From contig JACCZA010000345.1 of NCBI GenBank assembly GCA_013696185.1, positions 1-5,109 of the forward strand: 5,109 nucleotides of DNA, written 5' to 3'. How positions within the stretch are numbered: position 1 is the stretch's first letter; each line of letters begins with the position of its first letter. This document shows, piece by piece, positions 1 through 4,698 of the stretch. This DNA comes from Actinomycetota bacterium. Lineage in GTDB: Bacteria; Actinomycetota; Thermoleophilia; Gaiellales; Gaiellaceae. The notes under the pieces are model-generated. The model saw only the letters and a program-made list of their open reading frames with translations, ran no database searches and was not told the DNA's origin. Made by a program: the position numbers and the translations under genes.

Positions 1-57
1 TCGTTCGAGCAGACCTCCCTGGCGCTCGCGTCCGAGCTGACGGTGGCACGCGTATGA
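1..57 (+). CDS. 3' end of an unidentified gene coupled to the downstream diguanylate cyclase
   Basis: Frame 1 is open from the window edge to a TGA at 55-57 and gives 18 residues, SFEQTSLALASELTVARV. The stop overlaps the ATG at 54-56 as ATGA, the usual arrangement for translationally coupled genes in one operon. The fragment looks like an amphipathic helix, of the kind that ends sensor or GAF-type domains, but it is too short to identify. A sensor kinase or another signalling protein that feeds the response regulator would make sense from context; that is inference only. The case for a real gene rests mainly on the overlap. Confidence 0.5.
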   Translation, partial: SFEQTSLALASELTVARV

Positions 58-1037
58 GCGAGCTCGTCGGCGACGCCGGCACGCCGATGCGGATCCTCAT
101 CGCCGAGGACGACGCCGTCTCGCGGCGTCTCCTGCAGGCGGCGGTCGAGCGGCTCGGGCACGAGTGCTCGGTCGCCGCCGACGGCGAGCAGGCGTGGGAG
201 CTCTGGCGCGCCGCGCGCCCGCAGGTGCTGATCAGCGACTGGATGATGCCCGGGATCGACGGCGTGGAGCTGTGCCGGCGGGTTCGCCGCGCGACCGGCC
301 CCTACTGCTACGTGATCCTGCTGACCGCGCTCGGCGATCGCGACCACGTCCTCGCGGGCATGCAGGCCGGTGCCGACGACTACCTGCGCAAGCCGCTCGA
401 CCACGACGAGCTGCGGGCACGACTCGTCGCGGGGTCACGCGTCACCGCGCTCCACGGCCGGCTCGTCGAGCGCGAGCACGAGCTCGAGCTGCTGAACGAC
501 CGGCTCAGGGTCGAGTCCCGCCGCGACCAGCTGACGCAGCTCGGCAACCGGCTGCGGCTGCACGAGGATCTCGAGGTCCTGCACGCGAACGCTCATCGCT
601 ACGGGCACGGCTTCTCGATCGGGCTCTGCGACCTCGACCGCTTCAAGGCCTACAACGATCGCTACGGGCACATCGCAGGCGACGAGGTGCTGCGCGCGGT
701 CGCCGCCAGCCTGAAGAGGCACTGCCGGCGCACCGACGGGCTCTACCGCTACGGCGGCGAGGAGATCCTCGTCGTCCTCCCCGAGCAGAAGCTCGAGACC
801 GCAGCCCTCGCGCTCGAGCGCAGGAGCCAGGAGGTCGCCGAGCTCGAGATCGAGCACACGGACAACTCACCCTTCTGCGTGGTCACGCTGAGCGCGGGCG
901 TGGCCGCGTACGACCCCGAGCTCGACGGCACTCCCGACGCCCTGCTCCGCCGGGCGGACGCCGCGCTCTACGGGGCGAAGGCCGCGGGGCGCAACGTCGT
1001 CCTCACGCACGAGGGCGCGGTCGCGCGCATGGTCTGA
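54..1037 (+). CDS. Response regulator with diguanylate cyclase output (REC-GGDEF, PleD/WspR-like)
   Basis: This 327-residue protein should make c-di-GMP from two GTP in the cytoplasm when its receiver domain is phosphorylated. The REC domain covers residues 12-125. It has the acidic pocket E18/D19/D20, phosphoacceptor D62 in SDWMMP, switch T91 and K113 in LRKP. A charged helical linker (about 127-158) leads into the GGDEF domain (about 159-318), which opens with the D-x-LT-x-L-x-NR signature. Metal-binding D193 lies in CDLDRFK and is followed by the YNDRYGHIAGDE segment. The active-site loop is GGEEI (234-238), with Ile in place of the usual Phe. The inhibitory I-site RxxD (R225-D228) sits five residues before the loop, as in PleD, so product feedback is expected. 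The start at 54 is chosen for the ATGA overlap. An in-frame ATG at 87 (residue 12, MRILIAEDD) begins exactly at the domain and is a real alternative, since neither start has a good ribosome-binding site. The target pathway (motility, biofilm, development) is not visible. Confidence 0.95.
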   Translation: MSELVGDAGTPMRILIAEDDAVSRRLLQAAVERLGHECSVAADGEQAWELWRAARPQVLISDWMMPGIDGVELCRRVRRATGPYCYVILLTALGDRDHVLAGMQAGADDYLRKPLDHDELRARLVAGSRVTALHGRLVEREHELELLNDRLRVESRRDQLTQLGNRLRLHEDLEVLHANAHRYGHGFSIGLCDLDRFKAYNDRYGHIAGDEVLRAVAASLKRHCRRTDGLYRYGGEEILVVLPEQKLETAALALERRSQEVAELEIEHTDNSPFCVVTLSAGVAAYDPELDGTPDALLRRADAALYGAKAAGRNVVLTHEGAVARMV

Positions 1038-1043
1038 GAGACG

Positions 1044-1059
1044 CTACCGGTGCCGGTAG
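1044..1059. terminator. Short inverted repeat at the convergent gene ends, possible bidirectional terminator
   Basis: CTACCGG-TG-CCGGTAG is a perfect 7-base inverted repeat, or 6 bp with a 4-nt loop once folded. It starts 6 bases after the diguanylate cyclase stop and includes the infA stop codon. There is no T-run on either side. It is therefore at best a weak, intrinsic-like terminator or 3'-end stabiliser, and it may simply reflect the codons for the YRHR end of IF-1. Confidence 0.25.
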
Positions 1060-1265
1060 ACGATCCGGCCGCGACGAAGGTCGTAGGCCGAGAGCTCGAT
1101 CTTGATGCGGTCGCCGGGGAAGATGCGGATGCGATAGCGGCGCATCTTGCCGGCGGTGTACCCGAGAGTCTCCATGCCGTTGTCGAGCGCGATTCTGTAC
1201 ATGCCGTTCCTGAAGGCTTCGACGACCTCGCCCTCGAGCTCGATCTTCTCTTCCTTTTCCGCCAT
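1044..1265 (-). CDS. infA: Translation initiation factor IF-1
   Basis: The 73-residue product is a full-length IF-1 (E. coli 72 aa). IF-1 is an S1-type OB-fold protein that binds the A site of the 30S subunit and helps IF-2 and IF-3 select the initiator tRNA. Family landmarks are all present: ELEGEVVEAFRNGMYR (9-24), the basic loop GKMRRYRIRI (39-48), PGDRI (50-54) and YDLRRGRIVYR (61-71). Residues 35-38 are GYTA where most IF-1s read close to AHIS, a variation I associate with second-copy IF-1s. The gene is not in the usual secY-adk-map-infA-rpmJ-rpsM setting but lies 86 bases after a cold-shock gene, so it may be a paralogue or a relocated single copy. The start is an ATG preceded by AAAGGAGGGAT. 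That Shine-Dalgarno sequence is strong but leaves only about 3 bases of spacing. A hairpin lies just upstream in the leader. Confidence 0.96.
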   Translation of the reverse strand: MAEKEEKIELEGEVVEAFRNGMYRIALDNGMETLGYTAGKMRRYRIRIFPGDRIKIELSAYDLRRGRIVYRHR

Positions 1266-1288
1266 ATCCCTCCTTTGCAGTCTTGCAC

Positions 1289-1328
1289 ACGGATCCCGCC
1301 CGGCGCAGCGCGCCTGGACGGGATCCGT
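1289..1328 (-). promoter_or_regulatory. Strong hairpin in the csp-infA intergenic leader
   Basis: ACGGATCCCG (1289-1298) and CGGGATCCGT (1319-1328) form a perfect 10-bp stem. The inner bases can add two pairs past a one-base bulge and then, past one mismatch, five more pairs (1302-1306 with 1310-1314) closing on a 3-nt loop. It begins 24 bases after the csp stop codon and ends 23 bases before the infA start. Neither side carries a T-run, so it is not a standard intrinsic terminator. The space between the hairpin and infA is too short for a promoter, so any infA transcript starting upstream must contain it. Possible roles are partial termination, a processing or stability element for the csp message, or a structure that modulates infA translation. 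The pairing is seen directly; the role is inferred. Confidence 0.6.
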
Positions 1329-1351
1329 ATGGCAGGTCGATCGCGCTCCGC

Positions 1352-1561
1352 TTAGGAGGCGATCACCGAGACATCGCTCGCCTCGGGGCCCTTCGCGCCC
1401 TCGCGAGCCTCGAACTGGACCTTTGCACCCTCGGACAGCGACTTGAAGCCGCTACCGGCGATGTTGCTGTGATGAACGAAGAGATCCTTGCCACCCTCTG
1501 CGGGCGTAATGAAGCCGTAGCCCTTCTCATCACTGAACCATTTGACGGTTCCGGTTGCCAT
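1352..1561 (-). CDS. CspA-family cold-shock protein (RNA chaperone)
   Basis: The 69-residue product is one complete cold-shock domain: a five-stranded OB fold that binds single-stranded RNA and DNA and melts mRNA structure. It starts MATGTVKWFSDEKGYGFI, with W8 and RNP1 (KGYGFI, 13-18), followed by RNP2 (DLFVHH, 26-31). The typical FKSLSEGAKVQFEAREGAKGPEA stretch lies at about 39-61, given here as a span only. Nothing is missing or fused. The start is supported by GGGAGG nine bases upstream of the ATG (minus-strand complement of 1571-1576). The leader before it is long enough for the structured 5' UTR common in csp genes. infA follows downstream and is probably co-transcribed. Whether this copy is cold-induced or constitutive cannot be told from the sequence, and I assign no letter to the gene because genomes of this type carry several csp copies. 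Confidence 0.97.
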   Translation of the reverse strand: MATGTVKWFSDEKGYGFITPAEGGKDLFVHHSNIAGSGFKSLSEGAKVQFEAREGAKGPEASDVSVIAS

Positions 1562-1639
1562 AAAAACACACCTCCCTTACCTACTCGTGAACGGTTCAGG
1601 AAGTGCCTCGCACGACCGGTACTCGCTCTCGTTACTCCG

Positions 1640-1654
1640 GTGAGTGTAGCTCAC
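1640..1654 (-). promoter_or_regulatory. Candidate csp -10 region inside a small inverted repeat
   Basis: On the minus strand TACACT (complement of 1643-1648) matches TATAAT at four of six positions and would put the transcript start about 75 bases before the csp ATG. It sits inside GTGAG-N5-CTCAC, a 5-bp inverted repeat that could bind a dimeric regulator. No convincing -35 is seen: the hexamer 17 bases upstream is GGGCCA. Low confidence, but the region is AT-richer than its surroundings and is in the right place. Confidence 0.25.
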
Positions 1655-1666
1655 GAAAGCGCGAAT

Positions 1667-1698
1667 GGCCCCGGACGGCCGGACGGCTGGCAGGGGCC
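1667..1698 (-). terminator. Possible terminator hairpin after the small acidic gene
   Basis: GGCCCC (1667-1672) pairs with GGGGCC (1693-1698), and an inner 4-bp stem (1677-1680 with 1685-1688) can form inside the loop. It starts 15 bases past the stop codon of the 70-residue gene and just before the candidate csp promoter, where a transcription boundary is expected. The minus-strand 3' side reads ATTCGCG, with no T-run, so it would be a GC-only hairpin. Chance pairing in this GC-rich DNA is a real alternative. Confidence 0.35.
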
Positions 1699-1712
1699 TC
1701 GCCCGGCGCCGC

Positions 1713-1925
1713 TCAGACCCGCTCGGCGTATTCGGGACCGAGCTCCTCGTCCTCGCCCGGAGGCGGCGCGCCCGTGGTCGGGTCGTCCTGCACGCGGAAG
1801 TCGGTCGCGCGGGTTCCTGAGACGCCGGGGGCACCGCTCGCCGAGCCGACGTCGACGTTCTCCCCGCCACCCGGGCTCGGCGTCGCCTCGTCGGCACCGG
1901 CCGGTCGCTCGTTCTCGTTCGCCAT
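1713..1925 (-). CDS. Small acidic, probably disordered protein of unknown function
   Basis: I do not recognise this 70-residue protein. The ATG at 1925 is chosen because AGAGGAGGG lies at ideal distance (GGAGG ends 6 bases before the ATG); an in-frame start 17 codons further up has an Arg-rich extension and no such site. The product has 15 Asp/Glu against 4 Arg and no Lys, so its charge is about -11. It contains 11 Gly and 9 Pro, only two aromatic residues (F43, Y66), and no Cys or Trp. There is no signal peptide, membrane segment or hydrophobic core. Residues 10-37 are Gly/Ala/Ser/Pro-rich, 38-50 (TRATDFRVQDDPT) are the most protein-like, and 53-61 form a Pro-then-acidic run (APPPGEDEE) before the end LGPEYAERV. 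It follows topoisomerase IB by 54 bases on the same strand. The clean ribosome-binding site argues that it is translated; what it does is unknown. Confidence 0.7.
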   Translation of the reverse strand: MANENERPAGADEATPSPGGGENVDVGSASGAPGVSGTRATDFRVQDDPTTGAPPPGEDEELGPEYAERV

Positions 1926-1952
1926 CGGTTCCCTCCTCTTCGATCGTGTCCT

Positions 1953-1972
1953 TGCACGCGCATGCACGCGCA
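1953..1972. repeat. Tandem 10-bp repeat upstream of the small acidic gene
   Basis: TGCACGCGCA occurs twice back to back with no mismatch. Each unit is nearly its own reverse complement (TGC....GCA). The pair lies 28-47 bases before the start of the small acidic gene and just past the topoisomerase stop codon, where an operator or promoter element could sit. It could equally be chance in GC-rich sequence. Confidence 0.45.
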
Positions 1973-1979
1973 GCATCGC

Positions 1980-3035
1980 CTACGCGGCCCTGACCCGCTC
2001 GAGCGCCTCGGAGTCACGCTCGTCCTCGAGCAGGTCGAGCACGCCCTCCTCGATCGGTCGGCGGGACTCCGGCCGGCCGAAGTCGACCTCCCCTCCGCCC
2101 TCCAGCACCGGCCAGATCGTCCAGCCCGAGCGGTAGCGGTCCCAGACCCGCGGGTCGATGTACGAGGCCCGGCACACGGCCGGTGTGTTGCCGAGGTAGT
2201 CGGCGACCTCCTTGACGGCGCCGTTGATCGCGCGCTTCCGGGCCGTGCGGCTGGCCGCGGCGCGACCGTCGCGGGCGAGGTTGACGGCCGCGAGCACCGT
2301 CGCGTTCCAGGTGCGGAAGTCCTTCGCGGAGAAATCGGCGCCCGTGGCCGCCTTGATGTAGGCGTTGATGTCGATCGAGCGGACGTCGGCCCAGGCGCGC
2401 CCGTTGCGATAGGCGAGGAGCTCGTCGCTACCGGAGCGGCGCCGCTTCAGCGCGGCGACGAGCCCGGCGATCTCGGCGTCGACGATCTCCTGCACCTGCT
2501 GCTTGCCCGCCTTCGCCACGTAGGCGAAGACGATCCTCTCCCCGTCCACGCGTGCGTGGTGCTTCTTCATCGTGGCGAGCCCGTACGTCTCGTTCTCGGC
2601 CGCGTAGGCCTCGCCGCCGATGCGGAAGAAGCCCCGGTCGAGCAGGCGGACGGCGCCCGCCAGGACGCGCTCGCGGCTCAGCTTCTCCGCGCGCAGGTGC
2701 TCACCCGTGACGGCTCGCAGGCGCGGCAGGGCCCGGGCGAACTCGAGCATCTCGTCGAACTTCTCCGCGTCGCGCCGCTCTCGCCAGCGCTGGTGGTAGC
2801 GGTACTGCTTGCGGCCTCGCGCGTCGGTGCCGACGGCCTGCACGTGCCCGTTCGGCCAGGGACAGATCCAGACGTCCTCCCACGCCGGCGGGATCACGAT
2901 CTCGCGGATTCGCTCCAGCGTGTCAGGGTCCTGGATCCGCTCCCCGGTCACCTCGTCCACGTAGCTGAAGCCGCGCCCGCGCCGCCGCCGCCGGATCCCC
3001 GGGGTCGACGAGTCTGCTCGGCGCAGGCGAGGCAC
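1980..3035 (-). CDS. Poxvirus-like bacterial DNA topoisomerase IB
   Basis: The 351-residue enzyme nicks one DNA strand through a 3'-phosphotyrosyl link, lets supercoils of either sign relax, and reseals without ATP or a required metal. The N-terminal domain has the bacterial TopIB hallmarks: an Arg-rich start (RRRRRGRGF, 15-23), IPPAWEDVWICP (48-59), GHVQAVGTDARGRKQYRYH (63-81). The catalytic domain begins near 120. The five active-site positions can be placed by their spacing in vaccinia and Deinococcus enzymes: R138 (FFRIG), K175 (VAKAGK), R241 (DFRTW), N283 (LGNT) and nucleophile Y292 (SYIDPRVW). Asn at 283 replaces the vaccinia His, as I recall for the Deinococcus enzyme. The GTG at 3033-3035 (MPRLRRADSS) is the only plausible start between the previous gene and the conserved N-terminus, and it gives the usual family length; no clear Shine-Dalgarno precedes it. 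It follows the glycosyltransferase by 70 bases. Family is certain; the cellular role is probably accessory to TopA and gyrase. Confidence 0.95.
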   Translation of the reverse strand: MPRLRRADSSTPGIRRRRRGRGFSYVDEVTGERIQDPDTLERIREIVIPPAWEDVWICPWPNGHVQAVGTDARGRKQYRYHQRWRERRDAEKFDEMLEFARALPRLRAVTGEHLRAEKLSRERVLAGAVRLLDRGFFRIGGEAYAAENETYGLATMKKHHARVDGERIVFAYVAKAGKQQVQEIVDAEIAGLVAALKRRRSGSDELLAYRNGRAWADVRSIDINAYIKAATGADFSAKDFRTWNATVLAAVNLARDGRAAASRTARKRAINGAVKEVADYLGNTPAVCRASYIDPRVWDRYRSGWTIWPVLEGGGEVDFGRPESRRPIEEGVLDLLEDERDSEALERVRAA

Positions 3036-3105
3036 GAGGCGCCGTCGATACCCGCTCGACGCCCGACCGAACCACGGCGAGGTGCGGGCGGGCGGCCCGG
3101 TCGAC

Positions 3106-4611
3106 TCACTGCACGGCAGCTCGCTCGTAGAGGTCGACCTGCAGGCCGTCGAGATCGCGCGAGCGAACCAGCCGGTATTCCCGCCCCAAGGCCGCGAAAC
3201 CCCCCTCGGCCATGGGCTCGGGCGTCGGGTGCCAGTCTGAGTCGGGATACCCGACCACCCACACCCGCCTGTGCTCCTGCAGCCGGGCAGCCAGGACGGG
3301 CCCGGGCACCTCGCGCGCGTACAGGGAGCCCACGGCCTCCGGCTCGCCTCCCCCGGCGAGGGCGACGTCGCGCGGGCGCGCGTGCGGGCCGCCCGCGAGC
3401 CGGCGGAAGTACCAGCTGAAGCCCACGCGGGCGAAGGCCGGCGCGAACACGAGCGCATCGCCGGGCTCGCTCTCGCGGCCGACCATCGCCGCCGCGGCAC
3501 GCAGGTCCTCGTTCCGCCCACCGCCGAACCGAACCCGCGCGACGAGCGACAGGCAGGCGAGCACGACGGCGACTCCGACCGCGAGCCGCGTCGAACGGCC
3601 GGCGAGCGTGACGATGCCGAGTGCCGCGAGGATGGCGAGCGCCGGGGCGCATCCGAGCAGGTACCGCATCACGAAGAGCGGCTTGACGAGGGCTGCCGCG
3701 AGGAGGACGAGCGGCGGCAGCGCGAGCCACCCCGCCACGAGGACGTAGCGCCAGCGCACCCGCCGGTCGGCCCATGCCCCCGGTGCCGAGGCGAGCGCGA
3801 CCGCGACGAGCGCCCCGTCCACGAGCAGCAGGGGCGCGCTCCCCGTGAGCTCGAGGCCGAGCCGGCCGAGGGTGCCGACCCCGGGCCGAGGGATCCAGGA
3901 GACCTGCTCCGTGCCGGTTGCGAGCAGGAAGAGCACGAGGGGCACCGTGGCGATCCCGATCCCCGCGTACGCAGCGGCGAGCGGGCGCACGAGGCGCCTC
4001 GCCTGCGGCAGGAAGGCGAGGGCGACGACGTGCGCGACGAGCGTCAGACCGGAGAAGAAGCTCGCGTAGACGGCGAGGCTTGCGGCGGCCGCGTAGCCGA
4101 CCAGCAGGGAGACGCACGGTCGCTCGACCGCCTCGACGAGCAGCCAGGTGGCGAGCGTGCCGAGAAAGAGCCCGAGCGCGTAGCCCCGCGCCTCCTGGGC
4201 GTAGACGATCAGGAACATGTTCGACGCCGCGAGGAACCCGGCGAGCACGCCCGCGCCGGCGCCGAACAGGCGGCGCCCGAGGAGCGCCACCACGGGGATC
4301 GTGGCGAGCGCGAAGACCGCCGAGAGCGCCCGCACCCAGGCCTCCGACGTCCCGGCGAGCATCCAGAGGTGCAGCAGGAGGTAGTAGAAGCCCATGTTCC
4401 CGTCGGTCTCGCGCAGCACCTCGAGGATCCCGGCCACGCCTCTGCTCGCGACCGAGACGCTCGCCGCCTCGTCGCGCCAGAACGGCTCGTGATCGATCGT
4501 GAACGCGACCATGAGCGTGCCGACCAGCACTTGGCACGCCAACGCCGCTCCGAACCTGCGCTCGAGCGCCTCCGCCCGTCCCCGGAGGAAGGTTCCCTCC
4601 ACCCCGACCAC
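3106..4611 (-). CDS. Polytopic membrane glycosyltransferase, GT39/PMT_2 family (GT-C fold)
   Basis: This 501-residue integral membrane protein probably transfers a sugar from a polyprenyl-phosphate donor to a lipid, glycan or protein on the outer face of the membrane. About 12 hydrophobic segments lie between residues 22 and 360. The first extracytoplasmic loop carries the acidic pair of the GT-C fold (D47-E48 in FWRDEAASV), and a second family motif is YAQEARGY (137-144). NMGFYYLLLHLW (72-83) and the RYLLGCAPAL segment (316-325) are also typical. Residues 365-501 form a soluble C-terminal domain with alternating strands and helices. Donor and acceptor cannot be predicted. The start is a GTG at 4609-4611; a second in-frame GTG at 4602 has a better placed G-rich stretch and would remove only three residues. 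It follows the right-edge gene by 87 bases and precedes topoisomerase IB by 70, so it may be co-transcribed with both. Confidence 0.85.
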   Translation of the reverse strand: MVGVEGTFLRGRAEALERRFGAALACQVLVGTLMVAFTIDHEPFWRDEAASVSVASRGVAGILEVLRETDGNMGFYYLLLHLWMLAGTSEAWVRALSAVFALATIPVVALLGRRLFGAGAGVLAGFLAASNMFLIVYAQEARGYALGLFLGTLATWLLVEAVERPCVSLLVGYAAAASLAVYASFFSGLTLVAHVVALAFLPQARRLVRPLAAAYAGIGIATVPLVLFLLATGTEQVSWIPRPGVGTLGRLGLELTGSAPLLLVDGALVAVALASAPGAWADRRVRWRYVLVAGWLALPPLVLLAAALVKPLFVMRYLLGCAPALAILAALGIVTLAGRSTRLAVGVAVVLACLSLVARVRFGGGRNEDLRAAAAMVGRESEPGDALVFAPAFARVGFSWYFRRLAGGPHARPRDVALAGGGEPEAVGSLYAREVPGPVLAARLQEHRRVWVVGYPDSDWHPTPEPMAEGGFAALGREYRLVRSRDLDGLQVDLYERAAVQ

Positions 4612-4698
4612 CCCCAGCTGCGAGCGTAGTGCGGGGTCGGGGCGGTGTCCATACAGCCGGAGCGTGCGGGAAGGCGCGTTTCGTCAGATCGGAAGCGC

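Noticed and set aside
164..1105. Plus-strand 313-codon frame overlapping the diguanylate cyclase.
   Set aside because: It is an Arg/Ala-rich shadow frame; the REC-GGDEF reading is unambiguous.
2993..3009. GGATCCCCGGGGTCGAC, resembling adjacent BamHI-SmaI-SalI polylinker sites.
   Set aside because: It encodes the STPGI segment just before the Arg-rich N-terminus of topoisomerase IB, with unbroken coding on both sides. It is a coincidence, not vector sequence.
3036..3105. Possible terminator between the glycosyltransferase and topoisomerase genes.
   Set aside because: Only a 6-bp CGACCG/CGGTCG pairing with a loop of about 30 nt and no T-run was found, too weak to call.
3036..3521. Extension of the topoisomerase frame upstream to 3521.
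   Set aside because: This part lies inside the glycosyltransferase gene in another frame and has shadow composition. TopIB homology begins right after the GTG at 3035.
2948..4537. A 529-codon minus-strand open frame overlapping the glycosyltransferase.
   Set aside because: It is out of frame with the membrane protein, has shadow composition, and shows no hydrophobic segments or motifs.
1962..4629. Very long open frames on the plus strand (1962-3419 and 3271-4629), opposite the topoisomerase and glycosyltransferase genes.
   Set aside because: They are Arg/Ala/Gly/Pro-rich shadows of high-GC genes, with no recognisable domain, while the opposite strand encodes clear protein families.
4686..4695. 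AGATCGGAAG, identical to the start of a common sequencing adapter.
   Set aside because: The match stops after 10 bases and the flanking sequence continues normally into a gene end; no sign of a chimeric join.
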